Both the position numbers and the translations under genes were made by a program. Below, one piece after another: positions 1 through 9,872 of a DNA stretch of 64,000 nucleotides (position 1 is its first letter; each line of letters begins with the position of its first letter). The stretch covers positions 47,572,078 through 47,636,077 of the forward strand of contig NC_091014.1 of assembly GCF_041296385.1 (NCBI RefSeq), read 5' to 3'. This DNA comes from Aphelocoma coerulescens (Eukaryota > Chordata > Aves > Passeriformes > Corvidae). The notes beneath the pieces were generated by a model that was not told the DNA's origin, made no database searches, and saw only the letters and a program-made list of their open reading frames with translations.

Positions 1-106
1 ATGGAAAAGGCAGGCCAAGCTTATCGCAGCACAGCCAAAACCTTGCTCCCTCTTCTTCTTTCTGCTTGAAGCTTGCCACAGCCCAATGCCCGATTTCTGG
101 CTCAAT

Positions 107-150
107 CTAGGGTTAGGGTTAGGGTTAGGGTTACGCCTAGGGTTAGGCTT
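107..150 (+). repeat. Canonical telomeric tail of a B monomer, first complete example
   Basis: The tail reads CTAGGG (107-112), TTAGGG three times (113-130), TTACGC (131-136), CTAGGG (137-142), TTAGGC (143-148) and TT. Everything sits in one hexamer register, and this pattern is the default for B monomers through the window. Four consecutive GGG runs spaced by TTA satisfy the usual intramolecular G-quadruplex motif on the + strand. Confidence 0.93.
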
Positions 151-668
151 GAGAAAACCACAAAGCCAGGAGCTCCAGGGACACTCACCATGCGAAAGGC
201 AGGCCAAGTTGAGCACGATACAGTTAAAACCTTGCTCCCTCTTCCTCTTTCTGCTTGGAACTCGCCACCGCCCAAAGCCCCATTTCTGGCCCAACCTTCG
301 GTTATGTTTATGGTTACACCTAGTGTTAGGATTTGAGAAATCCACAAAGCCAGGAGCTCCAGGGATACTCAGCATGCGAAAGGCAGGCCAAGCTTATCAC
401 AGCACAGCCAAAACCTTGCTCCCTCTTCTTAATTCATCTTGGAAGTCGCCACAGCCCAATGCCCGATTTCTGGCTCAATCTAGGGTTAGGTTTAGGGTTA
501 GGATTATGCCTAGGGTTAGGCTTGAGAAAACCACAAAGCCAGGAGCTCCAGGGATACTCCCCATGCGAAAGGCAGGCCAAGCTTATCGCAGCACAGCCAA
601 AACCTTGCTCCCTCTTCTTCTTTCTGCTTGGAGCTTACCACAGCCCAATGCCCAATTTCTGGCTCAAT

Positions 669-698
669 CTAGGGTTAGGGTTAGGGTTAGGGTTAGGG
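669..698 (+). repeat. Long telomeric run: CTAGGG plus four TTAGGG
   Basis: Five hexamers in a row with five GGG runs lie in the B' monomer 524-718, which is 195 bp because of the extra hexamer. This is one of three places in the window where I find four consecutive perfect TTAGGG. Confidence 0.93.
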
Positions 699-1636
699 TT
701 ACGCCTAGGGTTAGTCTTGAGAAAACCACAAAGCCAGGAGCTCCAGGGACACTCACCATGCGAAAGGCAGGCCAAGTTGAGCACGATACAGTTAAAACCT
801 TGCTCCCTCTTCCTCTTTCTGCTTGGAACTCGCCGCCGCCCAATGCCCCATTTCTGGCCCAAACTTTGGTTATGGTTATGGTTACGCCTAGTGTTAGGAT
901 TTGAGAAATCCACAAAGCCAGGAGCTCCAGGGATACTCAGCATGCGAAAGGCAGGCCAAGCTTATCGCAGCACAGCCAAAACCTTGCTCCCACTTCTTCA
1001 TTCTTCTTGGAATTCGCCACAGCCCAATGCCCCATTTCTGGCTCAATCTAGGGTTAGGGTTAGGGTTAGGGTTATGCCTAGGGTTAGGCTTGAGAAAACC
1101 ACAAAGCCAGGAGCTCCAGGGACACTCACCATGCGAAAGGCAGGCCAAGTTGAGCACGATACAGTTAAAACCTTGCTCCCTCTTCTTCTTTCTGCTTGGA
1201 ACTCACCGCCAACCAAAGCCCGATTTCTGGCACAAACTAGGGTTATGGTTAGGGTTACACCTAGTGTTAGGATTTGAGAAATCCACAAAGCCAGGAGCTC
1301 CAGGGATACTCACCATGCGAAAGGCAGGCCAAGCTTATCGCAGCACAGCCAAAACCTTGCTCCCACGTCTTCATTCTTCTTGGAAATCGCCACATCCCAA
1401 TGCCCGATTTCTGTCTCAATCTAGGGTTAGAGTTACGCCTAGGGTTAGGCTTGAGAAAACCACAAGGCCAGGAGCTCCAGGGACACTCACCATGCGAAAG
1501 GCAGGCCAAGTTGAGCACGATACAGTTAAAACCTTGCTCCCTCTTCTTCTTTCTGCTTGGAACGCTCCTTCGCCCAATGCCCCATTTCTGGCTCAAACTA
1601 GGGTTATGGTCATGATTACACCTAGTGTTAGGGTTT

Positions 1637-1819
1637 GAGAAATCCACAAAGCCAGGAGCTCCAGGGACACTCACCATGTGAAAGGCAGGCCAAGTTGAGC
1701 ACGATACAGTTAAAACCTTGCTCCCTCTTCTTCTTTCTGCTTGGAAGTCGCCGCCAACCAAAGCCCGATTTCTGGCACAAACTAGGGTTATGGTTAGGGT
1801 TACGCCTAGGGTTAGGCTT
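1637..1819 (+). repeat. A monomer following an A monomer, with a B-type exit (183 bp)
   Basis: It is entered by GTTTGAGAAATCC, which elsewhere leads to B, but has the A body (GGGACACTCACC, AGTTGAGCACG). Its tail ends like a B tail (TTACGC, CTAGGG, TTAGGC, TT). It therefore looks like a deletion product in which the intervening B was removed by exchange between an A and a B. Confidence 0.82.
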
Positions 1820-3825
1820 GAGAAAACCACAAAGCCAGGAGCTCCAGGGATACTCCCCATGCGAAAGGCAGGCCAAGCTTATCGCAGCACAGCCAAAACC
1901 TTGCTCCCACTTCTTCGTTCTTCTTGGAATTCGCGATAGCCCAATGCCCGATTTCTGGCTCAAACTAGGGTTAGGGTTACGCTTAGGGTTAGGCTTGAGA
2001 AAACCACAAAGCCAGGAGCTCCAGGGACACTCACCATGTGAAAGGCAGGCCAAGTTGAGCACGATACAGTTAAAACCTTGCTCCCTCTTCTTCTTTCTGC
2101 TTGGAACTCGCCGCTGCCCAATGCCCCATTTCTGGCCCAAACTTCGGTTATGGTTATGGTTACACCTAGTGTTAGGATTTGAGAAATCCACAAAGCCAGG
2201 AGCTCCAGGGATACTCAGCATGCGAAAGGCAGGCCAAGCTTATCGCAGCACAGCCAAAACCTTGCTCCCTCTTCTTCTTTCTGCTTGAAGCTTGCCACAG
2301 CCCAATGCCCGATTTCTGGCTCAATCTAGGGTTAGGGTTCGGGTTAGGGTTACGCCTAGGGTTAGGCTTGAGAAAACCACAAAGCCAGGAGCTCCAGGGA
2401 CACTCACCATGCGAAAGGCAGGCCAAGTTGAGCACGATACAGTTAAAACCTTGCTCCCTCTTCTTCTTTCTGCTTGGAACTTGCCGCCGCCCAATGCTCC
2501 ATTTCTGGCTCAAACTAGGGTTATGGTCATGATTACACCTAGTGTTAGGGTTTGAGAAATCCACAAAGCCAGGAGCTCCAGGGATACTCAGCATGCGAAA
2601 GTCAGGCCAAGCTTATCGCAGCACAGCCAAAACATTGCTCCCTCTTCTTCTTTCTGCTTGAAGCTTGCCACAGCCCAATGCCCGATTTCTGGCTCAATCT
2701 AGGGTTAGGGTTACGCCTAGGGTTAGGCTTGAGAAAACCACAAAGCCAGGAGCTCCAGGGACACTCACCATGCGAAAGGCAGGCCAAGTTGAGCACGATA
2801 CAGTTAAAACCTTGCTCCCTCTTCTTCTTTCTGCTTGGAACTCGCCGCCAACCAATGCCCGATTTCTGGCACAAACTAGGGTTATGGTTAGGGTTACACC
2901 TAGTGTTAGGATTTGAGAAATCCACAAAGCCAGGAGCTCCAGGGATACTCAGCATGCGAAAGGCAGGCCAAGCTTATCGCAGCACAGCCAAAACCTTGCT
3001 CCCACGTCTTCATTCTTCTTGGAAATCGCCACATCCCAATGCCCGATTTCTGGCTCAATCTAGGGTTAGAGTTACGCCTAGGGTTAGGCTTGAGAAAACC
3101 ACAAGGCCAGGAGCTCCAGGGACACTCACCATGCGAAAGGCAGGCCAAGTTGAGCACGATACAGTTAAAACCTTGCTCCCTCTTCTTCCTTCTGCTTGGA
3201 ACTCTCCTTCGCCCAATGCCCCATTTCTGGCTCAAACTAGGGTTATGGTCATGATTACACCTAGTGTTAGGGTTTGAGAAATCCACAAAGCCAGGAGCTC
3301 CAGGGATACTCAGCATGCGAAAGGCAGGCCAAGCTTATCGCAGCACAGCCAAAACCTTGCTCCCACTTCTTCATTCTTCTTGGAACTCGCCCCAGCCCAA
3401 TGCCTGATTTCTGGCTCAAACTAGGGTTAGGGTTAGGGTTAGGGTTACGCCTAGGGTTAGGCTTGAGAAAACCACAAAGCCAGGAGCTCCAGGGATACTC
3501 CCCATGCGAAAGGCAGGCCAAGCTTATCGCAGCACAGCCAAAACCTTGCTCCCACTTCTTCGTTCTTCTTGGAATTCGCGATAGCCCAATGCCCGATTTC
3601 TGGCTCAAACTAGGGTTAGGGTTACGCTTAGGGTTAGGCTTGAGAAAACCACAAAGCCAGGAGCTCCAGGGACACTCACCATGTGAAAGGCAGGCCAAGT
3701 TGAGCACGATACAGTTAAAACCTTGCTCCCTCTTCTTCTTTCTGCTTGGAACTCGCCGCTGCCCAATGCCCCATTTCTGGCTCAAACTTCGGTTATGGTT
3801 ATGGTTACACCTAGTGTTAGGATTT

Positions 3826-4014
3826 GAGAAATCCACAAAGCCAGGAGCTCCAGGGATACTCAGCATGCGAAAGGCAGGCCAAGCTTATCGCAGCACAGCC
3901 AAAACCTTGCTCCCTCTTCTTCTTTCTGCTTGAAGCTTGCCACAGCCCAATGCCCGATTTCTGGCTCAATCTAGGGTTAGGGTTAGGGTTAGGGTTACGC
4001 CTAGGGTTAGGCTT
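3826..4014 (+). repeat. B-type monomer, reference copy (189 bp)
   Basis: It begins at GAGAAATCC after an A monomer, then has CAGGAGCTCC, GGATACTCAGCATGCG, and the B-specific block CCAAGCTTATCGCAGCACAG. A pyrimidine-rich stretch and ATGCCCGATTTCTGG follow. The tail is CTAGGG, three TTAGGG, TTACGC, CTAGGG, TTAGGC, TT. Variants with two fewer TTAGGG are 177 bp; variants with one more are 195 bp. Most B monomers carry a HindIII site (AAGCTT) in the block above, which A monomers lack. Confidence 0.95.
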
Positions 4015-4093
4015 GAGAAAACCACAAAGCCAGGAGCTCCAGGGACGCTCACCATGCGAAAGGCAGGCCAAGTTGAGCACGATACAGTTAAAA

Positions 4094-4120
4094 CCTTGCT
4101 CCCTCTTCTTCTTTCTGCTT
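4094..4120 (+). repeat. Pyrimidine-rich tract of the monomer body, reference example
   Basis: Nearly all bases from CCTTGCTCCC to TTTCTGCTT are C or T, and every monomer has an equivalent tract. Variants differ by TTCTTC versus TTCCTC, and CCCTC versus CCCAC. The tract has no partner features of a gene 3' splice site and is best taken as part of the satellite consensus. Confidence 0.8.
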
Positions 4121-4159
4121 GGAACGCGCCGTCGCCCAATGCCCCATTTCTGGCTCAAA

Positions 4160-4198
4160 CTAGGGTTATGGTCATGATTACACCTAGTGTTAGGGTTT
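4160..4198 (+). repeat. Decayed telomeric tail of an A monomer
   Basis: The tail reads CTAGGG, TTATGG, TCATGA, TTACAC, CTAGTG, TTAGGG, TTT. Each hexamer is one or a few substitutions from TTAGGG, and the register matches the B tail. This supports an origin from telomere repeats followed by mutation and then amplification with the A body. Other A tails replace TCATGA with TTATGG or TCGTGG, or start CTTCGG. Confidence 0.88.
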
Positions 4199-6216
4199 GA
4201 GAAATCCACAAAGCCAGGAGCTCCAGGGATACTCAGCATGCGAAAGGCAGGCCAAGCTTATCGCAGCACAGCCAAAACCTTGCTCCCTCTTCTTCTTTCT
4301 GCTTGAAGCTTGCCACAGCCCAATGCCCGATTTCTGGCTCAATCTAGGGTTAGGATTAGGGTTAGGGTTATGCCTAGGGTTAGGCTTGAGAAAACCACAA
4401 AGCCAGGAGCTCCAGGGACACTCACCATGTGAAAGGCAGGCCAAGTTGAGCACGATACAGTTAAAACCTTGCTCCCTCTTCCTCTTTCTGCTTGGAACGC
4501 GCCGTCGCCTAATGCCCCATTCCTGGCCCAAACTTCGGTTATGGTTATGGTTACACCTAGTGTTAGGATTTGAGAAATCCACAAAGCCAGGAGCTCCAGG
4601 GATACTCCCCATGCGAAAGGCAGGCCAAGCTTATCGCAGCACAGCCAAAACCTTGCTCCCTCTTCTTCTTTCTGCTTGAATCTTGCCACAGCCCAATGCC
4701 CGATTTCTGGCTCAAACTAGGGTTAGGGTTACGCCTTGGGTTAGGCTTGAGAAAACCACAAAGCCAGGAGCTCCAGGGACACTCACCATGTGAAAGGCAG
4801 GCCAAGTTGAGCACGATACAGTTAAAACCTTGCTCCCTCTTCTTCTTTCTGCTTGGAACTCGCCGCTGCCCAATGCCCCATTTCTGGCCCAAACTTCGGT
4901 TATGGTTATGGTTACACCTAGTGTTAGGATTTGAGAAATCCACAAAGCCAGGAGCTCCAGGGATACTCAGCATGCGAAAGGCAGGCCAAGCTTATCGCAG
5001 CACAGCCAAAACCTTGCTCCCTCTTCTTCTTTCTGCTTGAAGCTTGCCACAGCCCAATGCCCGATTTCTGGCTCAATCTAGGGTTAGGGTTAGGGTTAGG
5101 GTTACGCCTAGGGTTAGGCTTGAGAAAACCACAAAGCCAGGAGCTCCAGGGACACTCACCATGCGAAAGGCAGGCCAAGTTGAGCACGATACAGTTAAAA
5201 CCTTGCTCCCTCTTCTTCTTTCTGCTTGGAACGCGCCGTCGCCCAATGCCCCATTTCTGGCTCAAACTAGGGTTATGGTCATGATTACACCTAGTGTTAG
5301 GGTTTGAGAAATCCACAAAGCCAGGAGCTCCAGGGATACTCAGCATGCGAAAGGCAGGCCAAGCTTATCGCAGCACAGCCAAAACCTTGCTCCCTCTTCT
5401 TCTTTCTGCTTGAAGCTTGCCACAGCCCAATGCCCGATTTCTGGCTCAATCTAGGGTTAGGATTAGGGTTAGGGTTACGCCTAGGGTTAGGCTTGAGAAA
5501 ACCACAAAGCCAGGAGCTCCAGGGACACTCACCATGTGAAAGGCAGGCCAAGTTGAGCACGATACAGTTAAAACCTTGCTCCCTCTTCCTCTTTCTGCTT
5601 GGAACGCGCCGTCGCCTAATGCCCCATTCCTGGCCCAAACTTCGGTTATGATTATGGTTACACCTAGTGTTAGGATTTGAGAAATCCACAAAGCCAGGAG
5701 CTCCAGGGATACTCAGCATGCGAAAGGCAGGCCAAGCTTATCGCAGCACAGCCAAAACCTTGCTCCCTCTTCTTCTTTCTGCTTGAATCTTGCCACAGCC
5801 CAATGCCCGATTTCTGGCTCAAACTAGGGTTAGGGTTACGCCTTGGGTTAGGCTTGAGAAAACCACAAAGCCAGGAGCTCCAGGGACACTCACCATGCGA
5901 AAGGCAGGCCAAGTTGAGCACGATACAGTTAAAACCTTGCTCCCTCTTCTTCTTTCTGCTTGGAACGCGCCGTCGCCCAATGCCCCATTTCTGGCTCAAA
6001 CTAGGGTTATGGTCATGATTACACCTAGTGTTAGGATTTGAGAAATCCACAAAGCCAGGAGCTCCAGGGATACTCAGCATGCGAAAGGCAGGCCAAGCTT
6101 ATCGCAGCACAGCCAAAACCTTGCTCCCACTTCTTCATTCTTCTTGGAACTCGCCCCAGCCCAATGCCCGATTTCTGGCTCAAACTAGGGTTAGGGTTAC
6201 GCCTAGGGTTAGGCTT

Positions 6217-6393
6217 GAGAAATCCACAAAGCCAGGAGCTCCAGGGACACTCACCATGTGAAAGGCAGGCCAAGCTTATCGCAGCACAGCCAAAACCTTG
6301 CTCCCACTACTTCTTTTTGCTTGGAACTTGCCCCAACCCAATGCCCGATTTCTGGCTCAAACTAGGGTTAGGGTTAAGCCTAGGGTTAGGCTT
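6217..6393 (+). repeat. Chimeric A/B monomer, HOR copy 1
   Basis: The first part is A-like (GGGACACTCACCATGTG) and the body is B (CCAAGCTTATCGCAGCACAG). It is entered by GCTTGAGAAATCC, a mixture of the B exit (GCTT) and the A exit (AAATCC). It carries CCCACTACTTCTTTTTGC and TTAAGCC in its tail, and the next monomer starts CCAGAAAGACAGG. It recurs once per u11 and is a good cytogenetic or PCR-scale marker of this HOR. Confidence 0.88.
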
Positions 6394-9300
6394 GAGAAAA
6401 CCAGAAAGACAGGAGCTCCAGGGATACTCAGCATGCGAAAGGCAGGCCAAGCTTATCGCAGCACAGCCAAAACCTTGCTCCCTCTTCTTCTTTCTGCTTG
6501 AAGCTTGCCACAGCCCAATGCCCGATTTCTGGCTCAATCTAGGGTTAGGGTTAGGGTTAGGGTTACGCCTAGGGTTAGGCTTGAGAAAACCACAAAGCCA
6601 GGAGCTCCAGGGACACTCACCATGCGAAAGGCAGGCCAAGTTGAGCACGATACAGTTAAAACCTTGCTCCCTCTTCTTCTTTCTGCTTGGAACTTGCCGC
6701 CGCCCAATGCTCCATTTCTGGCTCAAACTAGGGTTATGGTCATGATTACACCTAGTGTTAGGGTTTGAGAAATCCACAAAGCCAGGAGCTCCAGGGATAC
6801 TCAGCATGCGAAAGTCAGGCCAAGCTTATCGCAGCACAGCCAAAACATTGCTCCCTCTTCTTCTTTCTGCTTGAAGCTTGCCACAGCCCAATGCCCGATT
6901 TCTGGCTCAATCTAGGGTTAGGGTTACGCCTAGGGTTAGGCTTGAGAAAACCACAAAGCCAGGAGCTCCAGGGACACTCACCATGCGAAAGGCAGGCCAA
7001 GTTGAGCACGATACAGTTAAAACCTTGCTCCCTCTTCTTCTTTCTGCTTGGAACTCGCCGCCAACCAATGCCCGATTTCTGGCACAAACTAGGGTTATGG
7101 TTAGGGTTACACCTAGTGTTAGGATTTGAGAAATCCACAAAGCCAGGAGCTCCAGGGATACTCAGCATGCGAAAGGCAGGCCAAGCTTATCGCAGCACAG
7201 CCAAAACCTTGCTCCCACGTCTTCATTCTTCTTGGAAATCGCCACATCCCAATGCCCGATTTCTGGCTCAATCTAGGGTTAGAGTTACGCCTAGGGTTAG
7301 GCTTGAGAAAACCACAAGGCCAGGAGCTCCAGGGACACTCACCATGCGAAAGGCAGGCCAAGTTGAGCACGATACAGTTAAAACCTTGCTCCCTCTTCTT
7401 CCTTCTGCTTGGAACTCTCCTTCGCCCAATGCCCCATTTCTGGCTCAAACTAGGGTTATGGTCATGATTACACCTAGTGTTAGGGTTTGAGAAATCCACA
7501 AAGCCAGGAGCTCCAGGGATACTCAGCATGCGAAAGGCAGGCCAAGCTTATCGCAGCACAGCCAAAACCTTGCTCCCACTTCTTCATTCTTCTTGGAACT
7601 CGCCCCAGCCCAATGCCTGATTTCTGGCTCAAACTAGGGTTAGGGTTAGGGTTAGGGTTACGCCTAGGGTTAGGCTTGAGAAAACCACAAAGCCAGGAGC
7701 TCCAGGGATACTCCCCATGCGAAAGGCAGGCCAAGCTTATCGCAGCACAGCCAAAACCTTGCTCCCACTTCTTCGTTCTTCTTGGAATTCGCGATAGCCC
7801 AATGCCCGATTTCTGGCTCAAACTAGGGTTAGGGTTACGCTTAGGGTTAGGCTTGAGAAAACCACAAAGCCAGGAGCTCCAGGGACACTCACCATGTGAA
7901 AGGCAGGCCAAGTTGAGCACGATACAGTTAAAACCTTGCTCCCTCTTCTTCTTTCTGCTTGGAACTCGCCGCTGCCCAATGCCCCATTTCTGGCTCAAAC
8001 TTCGGTTATGGTTATGGTTACACCTAGTGTTAGGATTTGAGAAATCCACAAAGCCAGGAGCTCCAGGGATACTCAGCATGCGAAAGGCAGGCCAAGCTTA
8101 TCGCAGCACAGCCAAAACCTTGCTCCCTCTTCTTCTTTCTGCTTGAAGCTTGCCACAGCCCAATGCCCGATTTCTGGCTCAATCTAGGGTTAGGGTTAGG
8201 GTTAGGGTTACGCCTAGGGTTAGGCTTGAGAAAACCACAAAGCCAGGAGCTCCAGGGACACTCACCATGCGAAAGGCAGGCCAAGTTGAGCACGATACAG
8301 TTAAAACCTTGCTCCCTCTTCTTCTTTCTGCTTGGAACGCGCCGTCGCCCAATGCCCCATTTCTGGCTCAAACTAGGGTTATGGTCATGATTACACCTAG
8401 TGTTAGGGTTTGAGAAATCCACAAAGCCAGGAGCTCCAGGGATACTCAGCATGCGAAAGGCAGGCCAAGCTTATCGCAGCACAGCCAAAACCTTGCTCCC
8501 TCTTCTTCTTTCTGCTTGAAGCTTGCCACAGCCCAATGCCCGATTTCTGGCTCAATCTAGGGTTAGGATTAGGGTTAGGGTTATGCCTAGGGTTAGGCTT
8601 GAGAAAACCACAAAGCCAGGAGCTCCAGGGACACTCACCATGTGAAAGGCAGGCCAAGTTGAGCACGATACAGTTAAAACCTTGCTCCCTCTTCCTCTTT
8701 CTGCTTGGAACGCGCCGTCGCCTAATGCCCCATTCCTGGCCCAAACTTCGGTTATGGTTATGGTTACACCTAGTGTTAGGATTTGAGAAATCCACAAAGC
8801 CAGGAGCTCCAGGGATACTCCCCATGCGAAAGGCAGGCCAAGCTTATCGCAGCACAGCCAAAACCTTGCTCCCTCTTCTTCTTTCTGCTTGAATCTTGCC
8901 ACAGCCCAATGCCCGATTTCTGGCTCAAACTAGGGTTAGGGTTACGCCTTGGGTTAGGCTTGAGAAAACCACAAAGCCAGGAGCTCCAGGGACACTCACC
9001 ATGCGAAAGGCAGGCCAAGTTGAGCACGATACAGTTAAAACCTTGCTCCCTCTTCTTCTTTCTGCTTGGAACTCGCCGCTGCCCAATGCCCCATTTCTGG
9101 CCCAAACTTCGGTTATGGCTATGGTTACACCTAGTGTTAGGATTTGAGAAATCCACAAAGCCAGGAGCTCCAGGGATACTCAGCATGCGAAAGGCAGGCC
9201 AAGCTTATCGCAGCACAGCCAAAACCTTGCTCCCTCTTCTTCTTTCTGCTTGAAGCTTGCCACAGCCCAATGCCCGATTTCTGGCTCAATCTAGGGTTAG

Positions 9301-9635
9301 GGTTAGGGTTAGGGTTACGCCTAGGGTTAGGCTTGAGAAAACCACAAAGCCAGGAGCTCCAGGGACACTCACCATGCAAAAGGCAGGCCAAGTTGAGCAC
9401 GATACAGTTAAAACCTTGCTCCCTCTTCTTCTTTCTGCTTGGAACGCGCCGTCGCCCAATGCCCCATTTCTGGCCCAAACTAGGGTTATGGTCATGATTA
9501 CACCTAGTGTTAGGGTTTGAGAAATCCACAAAGCCAGGAGCTCCAGGGATACTCAGCATGCGAAAGGCAGGCCAAGCTTATCGCAGCACAGCCAAAACCT
9601 TGCTCCCTCTTCTTCTTTCTGCTTGAAGCTTGCCA

Positions 9636-9662
9636 CAGCCCAATGCCCGATTTCTGGCTCAA
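9636..9662 (+). other. Recombination junction u9/u11 (27-bp uncertainty)
   Basis: Left of it the B monomer is of the u9 class (CTTGAAGCTTGCCAC). Right of it the monomer is u11 (CTCAAACTAGGG, short tail, GAGAAATCC exit). The shared interval runs from CAGCCCAATG to GGCTCAA, immediately 5' of the telomeric tail. The exchange removed 734 bp relative to copy 1. Confidence 0.82.
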
Positions 9663-9695
9663 ACTAGGGTTAGGGTTACGCCTAGGGTTAGGCTT

Positions 9696-9872
9696 GAGAA
9701 ATCCACAAAGCCAGGAGCTCCAGGGACACTCACCATGTGAAAGGCAGGCCAAGCTTATCGCAGCACAGCCAAAACCTTGCTCCCACTACTTCTTTTTGCT
9801 TGGAACTTGCCCCAACCCAATGCCCGATTTCTGGCTCAAACTAGGGTTAGGGTTAAGCCTAGGGTTAGGCTT
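9696..9872 (+). repeat. Chimeric A/B monomer, HOR copy 2
   Basis: Same chimeric structure as 6217-6393, at +3,479 bp. It survives the u9-u10 deletion that lies just upstream. Confidence 0.88.

Larger units (their letters stand above)
1..2553 (+). repeat. Irregular left part of the array, ending with the first u1 dimer
   Basis: Monomer order is partial B (1-150), A (151-334), B (335-523), B' (524-718), A (719-902), B (903-1091), A (1092-1275), B (1276-1452), A (1453-1636), A (1637-1819), B' (1820-1996), A (1997-2180), then the u1 B-A dimer (2181-2553). Position 4 of the first ATG block reads ATGGAAAAGG rather than ATGCGAAAGG. The A-A adjacency at 1637 is the only one I see in the window. Several monomers carry private substitutions, so this stretch is less homogenised than the rest. 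Confidence 0.88.
4015..4198 (+). repeat. A-type monomer, reference copy (184 bp)
   Basis: It begins at GAGAAAACC after a B monomer, shares CAGGAGCTCC with B, then has GGGACGCTCACC here (GGGACACTCACC in most copies) and the A-specific block CCAAGTTGAGCACGATACAG. The pyrimidine tract and ATGCCCCATTTCTGG follow. It ends in degenerate hexamers and GTTT before the next GAGAAATCC. Together with the preceding B it forms the common 373-bp dimer. A and B bodies align along their whole length, so they descend from one ancestral monomer. Confidence 0.95.
2554..6766 (+). repeat. Higher-order repeat copy 1 (4,213 bp, units u2-u11 then u1)
   Basis: Units start at u2 2554, u3 2915, u4 trimer 3276, u5 3826, u6 4199, u7 4572, u8 4933, u9 5306, u10 5679, u11 6040 (including a chimeric monomer), u1 6394. 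Markers: u2 has GAAAGTCAGG and AAAACATTGC; u3 has CCCACGTCTTC, TTAGAG and CAAGGCC; u4 has GCGATAGCC; u5 has GGGACGCTC; u6 has TTAGGATTAGGG with TTATGCC; u7 and u10 have CTTGAATCTTGCC. The next u2 at 6767 restarts the series. Confidence 0.9.

Noticed and set aside
1913..1939. CENP-B box-like TTCG in the u4 B' monomer (CTTCGTTCTTCTTGG)
   Set aside because: The downstream A and CGGG positions of the CENP-B box are not met, so there is no support for a centromeric assignment.
4094..4120. Polypyrimidine tract as a 3' splice site or a triplex-forming mirror repeat
   Set aside because: It lacks an AG acceptor in a suitable place with matching donor sites, and the tract is not an extended mirror repeat. 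It recurs in every monomer as plain consensus.
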